DNA from: JACKOB01 sp024234575
GTDB taxonomy: Bacteria > Pseudomonadota > Gammaproteobacteria > Pseudomonadales > Oleiphilaceae
DNA length: 64,000 nt
Direction: 5' to 3'
NCBI GenBank assembly: GCA_051208035.1
Contig: JBPJFZ010000001.1
Span: 558,001-622,000 of the forward strand
Shown here: positions 1 to 8,837 of the stretch, piece after piece
How positions within the stretch are numbered: position 1 is the first letter of the stretch
How the letters are laid out: every line of letters starts with the position of its first letter
The notes under the pieces: generated by a model
Database searches by the model: none
What the model was told of the DNA's origin: nothing
Seen by the model: the letters and a program-made list of their open reading frames with translations, nothing else
Program-made: the position numbers and the translations under genes

Positions 1-1105
1 TCGTGAGTATTTCAACGTCGTAATGCATCTCACGTGTTGTTTCGACGGTATTAAGCCTTGCTCCCACCCTGCCCCGTGTTTCTAGCACCGAGGTTTGGGC
101 GTTATCAAGGTTATGCAGCGTGTTTTCTATTAACGTATCAAGTGCGGCGCGCCCTTCAGTAGAGGTCTGGTAATGTTCTAGTCCATAAGCCAGCTTTTCG
201 ATGGTCGCCAGAACCCCTTGTTTGGCAGTGGACTGCACAAAAAATGAGTCGTTAGGCGCTGGATCACCAATAATTTCGAATTGCACACCATTTGCCGTGA
301 TAGGTTGCCCTGGTGCAAATGGTTGCGGGTTAAAGATAACTTTGCCGCTGTCACGCTCCGTTATAGTAAAGTTAGGACCAGGAGGCGTCACCAGCGTCTG
401 ATCAACATTAAACTTAATGACCATATCCTTAGGATAAAAAGCATCATAGGCGGCCTGATCCACAATCTGCCCGGTGGTAATAATCGAGGCGGGCTCTGCC
501 GTGTTATTGGGGTTTGCTTTAGTGTAGAAAGTTTTATTCGCGGCCTTCACATCCATAAAAATATCTTTACCATTGTCACCAGCGGCAATTTTCACACTGG
601 TATCAATTTGCAGATAGCGGCGGCCTTCATCACCGTGGTACTCATACACGCCCGAGTCATTTTTTGAAAACGGACTTTCGCCCCCCTGAAAGCCGGCGAA
701 GATAAATTCGCCACTGGGATCCTGGGAGTTCATCATACCGGCTAGTTGCTCGATCCTTTCTTTTACTTCGGCGGCGATATAAAGCTTGTCGTCTTTGTTT
801 TGCGAGCCGTCACCGGCCTGAATCGTTAACTCACGGATACGAATAATAATATCGTTCACGCCCCCAAGCAGGTCATCTTCCTGACGCAGTCTGTTTTCGA
901 CAAGATCAATATTGCGCTGATACTGGGAAACAAGATCAAGATCCTGATTGATCTGCATAATCCGGGTAGAGGCCACCGGATCGTCAGAGGGACGTTGCAC
1001 CTTCTTGCCACTGGAAAGTTGCAACTGAGTATTCTGCAACTCGGCATTGACGTCCTGTATATTGGACAACCCCCGGTTAAATAGTTGCTGTGTTGAGACT
1101 CTCAT
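1..1105 (-). CDS. flgL: Flagellar hook-filament junction protein FlgL (3' part outside window)
   Basis: FlgL (HAP3) links the hook to the filament and sits on top of FlgK. The frame opens at an ATG at 1105 with an N-terminus starting MRVSTQQLFNRG, followed by the amphipathic coiled-coil region (QLSSGKKVQRPSDDP is the flagellin-family signature around residue 40). It stays open to base 1, so about 368 residues are visible and the C-terminal coiled coil lies beyond the edge. The start lies 14 bp after the flgK stop, so it is the last visible gene of the flgF-flgL unit. The reading was made directly from the reverse complement. Identity is secure from the N-terminus and gene order. Confidence 0.93.
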   Translation of the reverse strand, partial: MRVSTQQLFNRGLSNIQDVNAELQNTQLQLSSGKKVQRPSDDPVASTRIMQINQDLDLVSQYQRNIDLVENRLRQEDDLLGGVNDIIIRIRELTIQAGDGSQNKDDKLYIAAEVKERIEQLAGMMNSQDPSGEFIFAGFQGGESPFSKNDSGVYEYHGDEGRRYLQIDTSVKIAAGDNGKDIFMDVKAANKTFYTKANPNNTAEPASIITTGQIVDQAAYDAFYPKDMVIKFNVDQTLVTPPGPNFTITERDSGKVIFNPQPFAPGQPITANGVQFEIIGDPAPNDSFFVQSTAKQGVLATIEKLAYGLEHYQTSTEGRAALDTLIENTLHNLDNAQTSVLETRGRVGARLNTVETTREMHYDVEILT

Positions 1106-1119
1106 GTTCCTACTCCGCC

Positions 1120-3768
1120 CTAAAAGCTGCTTAACAATGTGTCGAATATTTCCTGAGCGACAGTTAGAACTCTCGCCGAAGCATTGTAAGCTGATTGAAA
1201 CTGAATCAACCGGCCAGCCTCTTCGTCGAGGTTGACGCCAGAAATTTCCATCCAGTTATTCTCGGACTGCTGCAACAATGCTTTGCTTGATTCCGTATCA
1301 ATTTTTCGTTGATTTGTTATGGTGCCGATTTTCTCCACCAACTGAGAATAACCTTCGTTGTAGGTACTAACCCCACCAGCAATGGTGCCTTTGCTCTCAA
1401 GGCCTACCAAGCCAATCGCGTTACGATTATCTGAAATACCATCAGTGTTGTAATCAATCGTAAATATATCGCCTTCGGCAGGCTTGCCGCTGATATCTAC
1501 TAAAAAACCACGGTAAGAAGACTGCACAACAGGGAAAGAAACAAACACGTTACTGTTGTTAGCCACCATTGACACACCGTTATCGAAAGCCAAATCGATA
1601 AATCCCCCCACGGATGTGCCTGTGCCAGCGGACACCGTTACCGGGCCCGCATTGGCTGTCGTAACGTCTACACTATCCCCCACACCACCAGTTGCCTCTA
1701 TCGTGATGTCATCTCCAATGGTCGAGCGAATCGTGATGGTGTTGCCATCGCTTACAGCGACAATTTTTAAGTCTTGCAGGTTGGGGTTGGCGTTAATTGC
1801 ATCAGCAACATTATTAGGGGTGTAGCTTAACGCAGGATCTAAGGTAATGGCTTCGCCATTGACAGTCAGTCCCAGCGTCGTACCAGTAAAATTACCGACC
1901 TTGGCTAAGGTGTAGGCGTTGGCATCCAAACCATTTATCTGGTTCAGCGCGTTCGCGGTAGTTTTGGCCGAGGCATTGGCGGCCAGGTTAAGCGTTGAGG
2001 TCGTCACCAACCCGGTAAGCGGATCACGGTTACTTACCGTCAGGGTTTGCGCGCCATAACCGTTGGTAAAAGGCCCGGGAGAGGCAATAGGTGCAGGAAT
2101 TTGCGCAACATTTGCGCCCGTTGCTTGCGTGGTTGTTTGACCATAGTCGGCAGTAAATAGCTGATTCTTCAAACCAGCGATGTAATGTTGATTATTTAAT
2201 GGCGGGCTTAACGACACGAGATTAGACGGGTCTGACGCATCAAGAACGTCATAAACCGTATCAGTGATAAATTTTACCACCATTGGAGGTGTCAGCTTGC
2301 CAGGCACAGAAAATGTTGCCAGTGGTTGATTAGAGACAGGGTTGGTGACGTTAAGTAACTCTCCCTGGCTAATTATTGCGTTGCCGACGTTACCAATATC
2401 CGCTTCATTTCGCACTGGTGAGGCCAAAGCAATTTCTTCTACGCGATCAATCTGCAAATCAATATCTCTTGCACCATAACGTGTAGGCTGAATTAAAAAC
2501 CGGTCGCCACTCTGAAAAGCACCTGATTCGAGCGTAATGCGGAAACCTTCAACGTCAATTGATGCCGGAAATGTCCCCGGTAACAAGCCCTTCCTAATTA
2601 CCGCGTCATCAGATTTGCGTGAAAATACATAATCAAGGTTTGATGGCCCGTTAAACTCAAGAACATAGTCATCAGTGGTTAAAGACTTCGCATCTAAAAT
2701 ATCCACTAAGACAACACGATCACTGGGTAAAGCATTACCGGCATCGGAAGATGCCCTCTGCAGAGAAGTTTGGCGAAAATTTACATCCTCAAAAAAGTAG
2801 CCCCCCAGGTTGTTTTCAAGATCCATTCCCAATCGATGCTGATCGTTAATCGTATCAGCCAGCACAATTGCCACGCGCCCCAATGAATTGAACGAGTCAG
2901 ATAAAATCGTGTCACGAAACTCAAGAATGCCACCTACCTTACCACCGGTGATCGATTGCGAAATAATCTGACTGACGCCGTTTTCGACGATAGCGATATC
3001 CTGCTGGGTTGAATCTTCAGGGCTTTGCATAACTGATAAGAGTTTGGCGCGATCACCCACTACCAGCGCCTGGCCGTTACCGATCAGGATATCCATCTGA
3101 TTATCGCCACGCTTGATTACATTTACCTGCACCAGCTCAGCAAGCTTTCTAATACTTTCTTCCCGTTGATCTAACAACTCGTTAGGAAAGCTGTTTTGCG
3201 CCGATCCGGAAGCAATCGTAATAGCTTCGTTGAGCTGGGCAATACCAGAAGACAAACTATTGATTTCAGAAACCTGTGCCGATAGTTCCTGGTTGATCAC
3301 ATTCTCTTTATCAAGCAATCGGCTATACAATGCATTAAAGCGCGTTACCAACCCATCTGACTGACTGAGTATCAGCTGTCTTTCCGGGATGGACGTAGGA
3401 TCATCAGCGCCACCTTGCAACGCTTTAAAGAAATTACTCATCGCCGGCGAGAGGCCGGTGGTTAAATCTGCCAGTAAACTATCAAGCTGTTCGATGTGAC
3501 TTAAAAATGTATCTTCGCCATGAAAGACCGTGGTGTCTGAACGCAATTGATTAGTCAGAAACTCGTCATTCAATCGACGTATATTATCAATGGAGACACC
3601 CGCACCAATATATCCCGCGCCAAATCTCTGACTTGGGTTAGTACCAAATTGCACTTCTTGTCGGCTATAACCGTCGGTATTAGTGTTAACAACGTTGTTA
3701 CCCGTTGTTGCCAATGCCGTCTGGTGTGCAACAACGCCGGTCAAACCGATATTGATCAAACTGGCCAT
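1120..3768 (-). CDS. flgK: Flagellar hook-associated protein 1, FlgK
   Basis: FlgK (HAP1) forms the first junction layer between hook and filament. The 882-residue product begins MASLINIGLTGVVAHQTALATTGNNVVNTNTDGYSRQ, the conserved D0 rod/hook-type N-terminus, and ends with the paired helix containing SAYNASARVLTVAQEIFDTLL. It is much longer than the roughly 550 residues of enteric FlgK; the extra length is in the middle (about residues 430-760), a Thr/Ala/Gly-rich region expected to form surface-exposed D2/D3-like domains. Starts 24 bp after flgJ and is followed at 14 bp by flgL. No signal peptide, as expected for a substrate of the flagellar type III export apparatus. Confidence 0.96.
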   Translation of the reverse strand: MASLINIGLTGVVAHQTALATTGNNVVNTNTDGYSRQEVQFGTNPSQRFGAGYIGAGVSIDNIRRLNDEFLTNQLRSDTTVFHGEDTFLSHIEQLDSLLADLTTGLSPAMSNFFKALQGGADDPTSIPERQLILSQSDGLVTRFNALYSRLLDKENVINQELSAQVSEINSLSSGIAQLNEAITIASGSAQNSFPNELLDQREESIRKLAELVQVNVIKRGDNQMDILIGNGQALVVGDRAKLLSVMQSPEDSTQQDIAIVENGVSQIISQSITGGKVGGILEFRDTILSDSFNSLGRVAIVLADTINDQHRLGMDLENNLGGYFFEDVNFRQTSLQRASSDAGNALPSDRVVLVDILDAKSLTTDDYVLEFNGPSNLDYVFSRKSDDAVIRKGLLPGTFPASIDVEGFRITLESGAFQSGDRFLIQPTRYGARDIDLQIDRVEEIALASPVRNEADIGNVGNAIISQGELLNVTNPVSNQPLATFSVPGKLTPPMVVKFITDTVYDVLDASDPSNLVSLSPPLNNQHYIAGLKNQLFTADYGQTTTQATGANVAQIPAPIASPGPFTNGYGAQTLTVSNRDPLTGLVTTSTLNLAANASAKTTANALNQINGLDANAYTLAKVGNFTGTTLGLTVNGEAITLDPALSYTPNNVADAINANPNLQDLKIVAVSDGNTITIRSTIGDDITIEATGGVGDSVDVTTANAGPVTVSAGTGTSVGGFIDLAFDNGVSMVANNSNVFVSFPVVQSSYRGFLVDISGKPAEGDIFTIDYNTDGISDNRNAIGLVGLESKGTIAGGVSTYNEGYSQLVEKIGTITNQRKIDTESSKALLQQSENNWMEISGVNLDEEAGRLIQFQSAYNASARVLTVAQEIFDTLLSSF

Positions 3769-3792
3769 TGAATTATCTCCCCATCTCGCCTA

Positions 3793-4848
3793 TCAGCCCT
3801 GAGAATTAGTCAACGCTGACTGAAGCAAATCGCTGTTGAAGATACGCTGCACTTTCTCGCTGTAGGCGGGGTCTGTTGCGTATCCTGCTTTATGCAATTG
3901 TTCGATAAACTGTTCTGGATCTTGCATAACTTCTACTGCTTCGGAATAACGACTGTTGGTTTTAATAAAATCAACATAATCGCGAAAACTCTCTTCATAA
4001 GAAGGGTAAGCCCGAAACGCTGCCTTTTCTTTCATTGGCCGCCCTTCACGATATTCTGTGGTGGTAATATCAACACTTGCACCAGGCCAGCGGGCATCGG
4101 CTTTGATCCCGAACAAATTGAAGCTTGGTTTCTCGCCAGTGTTGGCAATCATATGCTTACCCCAACCAGTCTCGAGCGCAGACTGTGCCAACAGAAACCT
4201 GGCATCAATACCTGTCTCTTGCTCAACGCTTTTTGCCATCGGGTACAAGGTGCTAACAAACTCATCGGCACTGGTAAACGATGTAGGCATGGATTGTTTT
4301 TCGCTTTCAGCAAGCGCTGGCAAATCAACGCTATATTCTGTCGCAGTACCGCCCGCCACTACGGCCTGAGTTTTAGCCATATCTGCCTCAATCAACTCGT
4401 CTACTTCAACAACCGCCTCGACAAATCGTTGCACTGTCGGCAGCATCGTTCGCGGATAGTCCTGAATACTGGTGTAGCGCCCTTGTGCACCTGGCTCACG
4501 TCCTTCTGCCACGCCTGTTTCTTGCGACAACTGCCGGTAGAGTGAATCGGCCAGTCCCATTCCTTTACCCTTACTCATACTCAACGTAAGCTGGCTATCA
4601 AACATTTCCTGATAAAATTCTGACTGAGAGCTGTTCATAAAATTGCCCTCTGCAAACGGCTTATTCGCATCCCGCATGCTTTTTAGCATCATCGACATGA
4701 ACAACGACTCAAACTGTTTGGCAACCTCTTTCAGGGCCGCACTCTTGTCGGTACGAGCTTGTGCCTTCAGTGCATTAAGCCCCGAAAAATCGGTATAGGT
4801 ATGCGCCTGTTCAAGCATACTGCCATTCATTTGCGATACATTATTCAT
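3793..4848 (-). CDS. flgJ: Flagellar rod cap and peptidoglycan hydrolase FlgJ
   Basis: Dual-function protein: an N-terminal rod-cap domain (roughly residues 25-110, including the motif KQFESLFMSMMLKSMRDAN) and a C-terminal N-acetylglucosaminidase domain (roughly residues 195-345) that opens the murein layer for the growing rod. The catalytic glutamate is visible in the motif LLAQSALETGWGKHM. Length of 351 residues is close to the usual 310-400 of the two-domain form. The spacers to flgI and flgK are both 24 bp, consistent with one transcript. The linker between the domains is acidic. Confidence 0.95.
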   Translation of the reverse strand: MNNVSQMNGSMLEQAHTYTDFSGLNALKAQARTDKSAALKEVAKQFESLFMSMMLKSMRDANKPFAEGNFMNSSQSEFYQEMFDSQLTLSMSKGKGMGLADSLYRQLSQETGVAEGREPGAQGRYTSIQDYPRTMLPTVQRFVEAVVEVDELIEADMAKTQAVVAGGTATEYSVDLPALAESEKQSMPTSFTSADEFVSTLYPMAKSVEQETGIDARFLLAQSALETGWGKHMIANTGEKPSFNLFGIKADARWPGASVDITTTEYREGRPMKEKAAFRAYPSYEESFRDYVDFIKTNSRYSEAVEVMQDPEQFIEQLHKAGYATDPAYSEKVQRIFNSDLLQSALTNSQG

Positions 4849-4872
4849 CCTAGGGCTCCTGATAAGCTGCGC

Positions 4873-6009
4873 TTAAATAACAATCAGATCTGCTTTTAAG
4901 GCACCGGCTTGTTTTAACGCTTCCAGAATGGCCATGAGATCTCCTGGAGCAGCGCCGATTTTATTAATCGCCTCGACGATTTCACTTAGCGTGGTGGCGT
5001 CACCAAACTTGAACGCTCGGGCCGGCTCCTGATTAACGTTAATCTCAGTTTGAGGTACAACAACGGTCTCGCCATCACCGAAGGCATTTGGCTGGCTCAC
5101 CGCATTATTTTCTGAAATGGTTACGATTAAATTGCCATGGGTCACCGCCGCCGGTAAAACACGGACATTTCTGCCCACGACGATGGTACCGGTACGGGAG
5201 TTAACAATAACTTTCGCCTTTTCTTCACCCGGGTCTACTTCCAGGTTTTCAAGTAAAGAGAGAAAGCTGACACGCTGGGAAGCATCCCGCGGAGCCTTAA
5301 CGGATATCGAAGCCGCATCAAGGGCGGAGGCAGAATGCGGCCCAAGCAAATCGTTGATCTTATCTGACACATGTTTGGCGGTGGTAAAGTCCGGATTGTG
5401 TAAATTAAACGTTAATGTGTCCCCACGGTGAAATCCGGAGGCAACGGCCTGTTCAACAGTCGCACCGTTAGGAATACGCCCAACAACCGGCACGTTAACG
5501 GTAATCTTTGAACCATCTGCGCCTTCGACACCGAATCCGCCAACCATCAAACTGCCCTGGGAAATCGCGTAAACATTGCCATCTGCGCCTTTCAGCGGCG
5601 TCATTAACAAGGTGCCGCCACGCAAACTTTTCGCGTTGCCGATAGAAGACACTGTGACATCAATGGTCTGCCCCGGCTTGGCAAAGGCGTGCAAGTCAGC
5701 ATGAACTGTTACCGCTGCAACGTTCTTCAACTTGGGGTCTGAGCCGGCAGGTATGGTGATACCAAACTTATTCATCAAATTACGAAAGGTTTGGTTGGTA
5801 AAAGGTGCCTTATCGCCGGTGCCATCAAGACCGACAACCAAACCATAGCCAATTAGCTGGTTGCTGCGTACTCCCTGCACGTTCGAGATATCCTTTAAGC
5901 GATCGGCAAATGCGCTGACCGACACAGATATCAACAACAGCGTCAGCACTAGCAACGTGCCTGCCTGTCGTGAATAGCGATCACTGACTGTTGGACTTGA
6001 TTTCATCAT
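4873..6009 (-). CDS. flgI: Flagellar P-ring protein FlgI
   Basis: FlgI forms the periplasmic P-ring around the distal rod. An upstream in-frame start exists at 6078, but the ATG at 6009 (with a second ATG at 6006) is preceded by a GAGGG ribosome-binding site and gives a 378-residue protein, near the usual 365-380; the longer start would overlap flgH. The signal peptide is the hydrophobic stretch LLVLTLLLISVSVSAFA, cleaved before DRLKDISNVQGVR. The body carries the family signatures NQLIGYGLVVGLDGTGD and, at the C-terminus, GAAPGDLMAILEALKQAGAL. Sec export is expected. Confidence 0.95.
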   Translation of the reverse strand: MMKSSPTVSDRYSRQAGTLLVLTLLLISVSVSAFADRLKDISNVQGVRSNQLIGYGLVVGLDGTGDKAPFTNQTFRNLMNKFGITIPAGSDPKLKNVAAVTVHADLHAFAKPGQTIDVTVSSIGNAKSLRGGTLLMTPLKGADGNVYAISQGSLMVGGFGVEGADGSKITVNVPVVGRIPNGATVEQAVASGFHRGDTLTFNLHNPDFTTAKHVSDKINDLLGPHSASALDAASISVKAPRDASQRVSFLSLLENLEVDPGEEKAKVIVNSRTGTIVVGRNVRVLPAAVTHGNLIVTISENNAVSQPNAFGDGETVVVPQTEINVNQEPARAFKFGDATTLSEIVEAINKIGAAPGDLMAILEALKQAGALKADLIVI

Positions 6010-6062
6010 ACTACCCTCGAAACACTGGTCATCGGCTTTAACATGGTAAAAATGTTTACCAC

Positions 6063-6806
6063 CTAGAATGGCCACCATTCGCTATTAAAGAATTTACTAC
6101 CCCACCCCATTCTATTGGCACTATCAAAATCGCCGGTGGCACCGTAAGAGATTCTTGCATCGGCAATTTTGCTCGACAGCACTGTGTTATTGTCAGAGAT
6201 GTCTTCCGAGCGAACTAACCCGCTAAGGCGAATGTACTCATCACCCTGATTAAGCGTTAGCCATTTTTCGCCTCGAATTTTAAGCAATCCATTTGGTAAC
6301 ACATCAGACACGGTGACCGTGATGCTGCCAGAGAGACTATTGCTAAGATCACTGTCCGCTTTGCCAGAAAAATCTCGCTTAAAATCAAGGTCTGTTGCCA
6401 TACTCAGATTGCCGTAAGAAACAGCACTTCCTAATATATTACCTTCGGCAAAATCAATCTTATTGTCTTTAACATACGACGTATCACTCGACTTAGAGCT
6501 TTGCGTACGCTCCTGCAGGGTTACCGTCAAAACATCGCCAATATGATGGGCGATACGATCTGTGTAGAGCCCGTACCCCCGTCCGGTTTGAAATATCGCC
6601 CCATTCACCGCTGGCGGCGCCATCAGAGCCTGCGGCGGTATGGGTGCAAAATCAGGGTCATCCACTACTGGATGATTGCGACTGACAGCAGAACACCCGG
6701 ATACAACGACAAGCATCAGCGGCAGGACCAACTTTTTTAGCACGCCGGCACTAAAGCCAACTGCACAAATCATCTTGGTATTTGTTGCAGAGATTTGTTG
6801 TTTCAT
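6063..6806 (-). CDS. flgH: Flagellar L-ring lipoprotein FlgH
   Basis: FlgH forms the outer-membrane L-ring. The ATG at 6806 is chosen because a GAGG ribosome-binding site lies six bases ahead; tandem ATG codons and a longer frame to 6833 exist upstream. The product is 247 residues with a lipobox ending VVVSGC, so it is lipidated and moved to the outer membrane. Family motifs include GRGYGLYTDRIAHHIGDVLTVTLQE and, near the end, VRSEDISDNNTVLSSKIADARI. It lies 40 bp after flgG and 53 bp before the chosen flgI start. Confidence 0.95.
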   Translation of the reverse strand: MKQQISATNTKMICAVGFSAGVLKKLVLPLMLVVVSGCSAVSRNHPVVDDPDFAPIPPQALMAPPAVNGAIFQTGRGYGLYTDRIAHHIGDVLTVTLQERTQSSKSSDTSYVKDNKIDFAEGNILGSAVSYGNLSMATDLDFKRDFSGKADSDLSNSLSGSITVTVSDVLPNGLLKIRGEKWLTLNQGDEYIRLSGLVRSEDISDNNTVLSSKIADARISYGATGDFDSANRMGWGSKFFNSEWWPF

Positions 6807-6846
6807 CATCCACCTCATTTTTCTTACCGTCATATCAAACCAATAC

Positions 6847-7635
6847 TTATAGATTGCTGGAGATGTACTGCAGCATGCCGTCAGCAGTTGAGACCACTTT
6901 CGAGTTCATCTCATAAGCCCGCTGCGTGGTGATCATATTCACCAGTTCTTCGACGACTTCAACATTCGATCCTTCGACCATACCTTGCTCTAAAGCACCA
7001 AAGCCATCGAGCCCTGGCGTACCATCAAGGGGCGCACCGCTGGCATTGGTCTCTTTAAAAAGGTTGCCACCCACGGCTTCAAGTCCAGCCGGGTTAATAA
7101 AGTCTGCAATGGTAATGTTGCCAAGCCCCGTTTGGGTCGCCACATCTCCCGCTACCGTTGCGGTTACCGTGCCATCTTTGGCAATTGTGACGGAGGTGGT
7201 GTTATCAGGAACCTGAATTTGCGGCTCTAAGGGGAAGCCGCTGGAGTTAACGACAACGCCTTCAGAGTTGAGCTGCAGTTGTCCATCGCGGGTATAACCG
7301 ACAGTACCGTCCGGCAACAGAATCTTTAAGAAACCGCGACCATTGACTGCAACATCCAAAGGCTGTTCCGTAACTTGCAGATTGCCTTGGGTGAATTCCT
7401 TTTGCGTACCAACAACCCTTACCCCGGTACCCAATTGCAGCCCCGAAGGCAGCTCGGTATTTTGTGATGTCTGGCCGCCAGGTTGTCGTTTGGTCTGGTA
7501 GAGCAAATCTTCGAATACTGCCCGATCTCGCTTAAAGCCGGTGGTATTTACGTTTGCCAGATTGTTTGAAATGGTCGTCAGTGCTTTGTCTTGGGCACTT
7601 AACCCCGTTTTGCTAACCCAGAGTGCTGCATGCAT
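6847..7635 (-). CDS. flgG: Flagellar distal rod protein FlgG
   Basis: FlgG builds the distal rod. The start at 7635 (MHAALWVSKTGLSAQDKALT) matches the family N-terminus and lies seven bases after a GGGAGA ribosome-binding site; the frame extends further upstream to 7695 without support. The 262-residue length is the family norm. The D0 signature ISNNLANVNTTGFKRDRAVFEDLLYQ (split here for readability) and the C-terminal helix MITTQRAYEMNSKVVSTADG are both present. The gap to flgF is 150 bp, the largest inside this operon, but no separate promoter was recognised in it. Confidence 0.96.
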   Translation of the reverse strand: MHAALWVSKTGLSAQDKALTTISNNLANVNTTGFKRDRAVFEDLLYQTKRQPGGQTSQNTELPSGLQLGTGVRVVGTQKEFTQGNLQVTEQPLDVAVNGRGFLKILLPDGTVGYTRDGQLQLNSEGVVVNSSGFPLEPQIQVPDNTTSVTIAKDGTVTATVAGDVATQTGLGNITIADFINPAGLEAVGGNLFKETNASGAPLDGTPGLDGFGALEQGMVEGSNVEVVEELVNMITTQRAYEMNSKVVSTADGMLQYISSNL

Positions 7636-7785
7636 TATCATTCTCCCGATAAACTTTAAACCTGCTGGTGGCGAAACGGTGTGTTTGCCAACCATGAATC
7701 ACAGGGAAAATATTGGCCGCATCGTCTTGCCATGCGGCGAACATCTTCCTGCCGCGTCGATAAAATGACGCGAAGCAGGGTTCTA

Positions 7786-8529
7786 TCAGGATATCTGCAA
7801 TAAGCGTGCCGCAGACTCTGAATTCTGATCCGCGGTACGCATTACTTTTACTTGCAGCTCGTATTGACGAGATAACGACATGATTTCGGTGAGAGACTCC
7901 ACCAGATTAACATTACTGGATTCCAGGAAACCAGACTCAACCCGGATGGCACCATCAGCGGCAGCAGGGTCCGCGTCAGGCTTAAGATGTATCAATCCAT
8001 CCACCCCTTTTTCGAGCGTATCGGGGTCAGGATTAACTAATAAGATTCGATCTATTTCCGCCAGGGTTTCGCCCCCCTGCCCCGCAGGCACGATAGAGAT
8101 GGTGCCATCGACACCAATTTCTATTTTATCCGCAGGCGGTATCACAATAGGACCACCATTACCCATAATGGCCAATCCACTGGTCGTTCTTAAAACGCCA
8201 TTGGCGTCAATATTTAACCCTCCATCACGGCTATAAGCTTCGCCGCCATCCGGAGCTTGTACCGTAATCCAGCCATCGCCTTTTAAAGCAATATCCAATT
8301 CACGACCGGTTTCTATCAACGACCCTTGCTCAAAGTCAGACGAGGGTCGCTCACTCATGGCATACGCACGGGTGGGATAGTAATCACCAAAAACCGGCAT
8401 GCTGCGCGCCTGCGCATAATCTGCTTTAAAACCGGTGGTATTGGCGTTGGCAAGGTTGTTGGCGTGCGCTTGCTGCGAAAGCATATTCTGCTTTGCACCA
8501 GACATCGAAATGTATAGAGCCTTATCCAT
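7786..8529 (-). CDS. flgF: Flagellar proximal rod protein FlgF
   Basis: FlgF is a proximal rod component. The start MDKALYISMSGAKQNM at 8529 fits the family and gives 247 residues; the longer frame to 8586 adds an unrelated leader. The N-terminal signature NNLANANTTGFKADYAQARS and C-terminal MSLSRQYELQVKVMRTADQN are typical. It is the first gene of the flgF-flgL transcription unit, with a sigma-54-type promoter about 80 bp upstream. This split between flgBCDE and flgFGHIJKL is the one known in Pseudomonas. Confidence 0.95.
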   Translation of the reverse strand: MDKALYISMSGAKQNMLSQQAHANNLANANTTGFKADYAQARSMPVFGDYYPTRAYAMSERPSSDFEQGSLIETGRELDIALKGDGWITVQAPDGGEAYSRDGGLNIDANGVLRTTSGLAIMGNGGPIVIPPADKIEIGVDGTISIVPAGQGGETLAEIDRILLVNPDPDTLEKGVDGLIHLKPDADPAAADGAIRVESGFLESSNVNLVESLTEIMSLSRQYELQVKVMRTADQNSESAARLLQIS

Positions 8530-8607
8530 TTCTCGTTCTCCGAATGAGGTGAAGGACTGATGCGCAGGACAATTAAATGACGCCACGCAAAACCATTTAC
8601 CTATTCA

Positions 8608-8623
8608 AGCAATAAACACGCCA
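8608..8623 (-). promoter_or_regulatory. Sigma-54 promoter for flgF operon (predicted)
   Basis: Read on the minus strand the site is TGGCGTGTTTATTGCT. It has the invariant GG and GC dinucleotides exactly ten bases apart and differs from the TGGCAYR-N4-TTGCW consensus at one position. The expected transcription start is near 8597, about 68 bp before the flgF ATG. RpoN control of this unit is known in Pseudomonas; here it is a prediction. Confidence 0.7.
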
Positions 8624-8690
8624 CACTGTGTTAATTAGAAATATCGCACGACAAAACCACACACAGAACCGTGGGTCGATAGAACCGTAA

Positions 8691-8791
8691 GTCGGATAAG
8701 CGTAGCGCCATCCGACAAGACAAACCCAAAAAAAACACTCAAATATCTATCCGTTTTCGAAAACGTCGGATAAGCGCTGCACTTATCCGAC
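8691..8791. repeat. REP-like palindrome pair between flgE and flgF
   Basis: Two related palindromes lie in the same orientation. 8691-8716 has arms GTCGGAT/ATCCGAC around a GC-rich centre; 8765-8791 has ten-base arms GTCGGATAAG/CTTATCCGAC around CGCTGCA. A separate perfect 14-base palindrome, CGTTTTCGAAAACG, occupies 8752-8765 and shares its last base with the second unit. The GTCGGATAAGCG core is typical of REP elements associated with RAYT transposases. The position after flgE and before the flgF promoter suggests mRNA 3'-end stabilisation or transcription punctuation. No RAYT gene is in the window. Confidence 0.75.
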
Positions 8792-8837
8792 CAACCTTGG
8801 CATCAATAGACCCGATGAAAACTAAATGCGCTCACCA

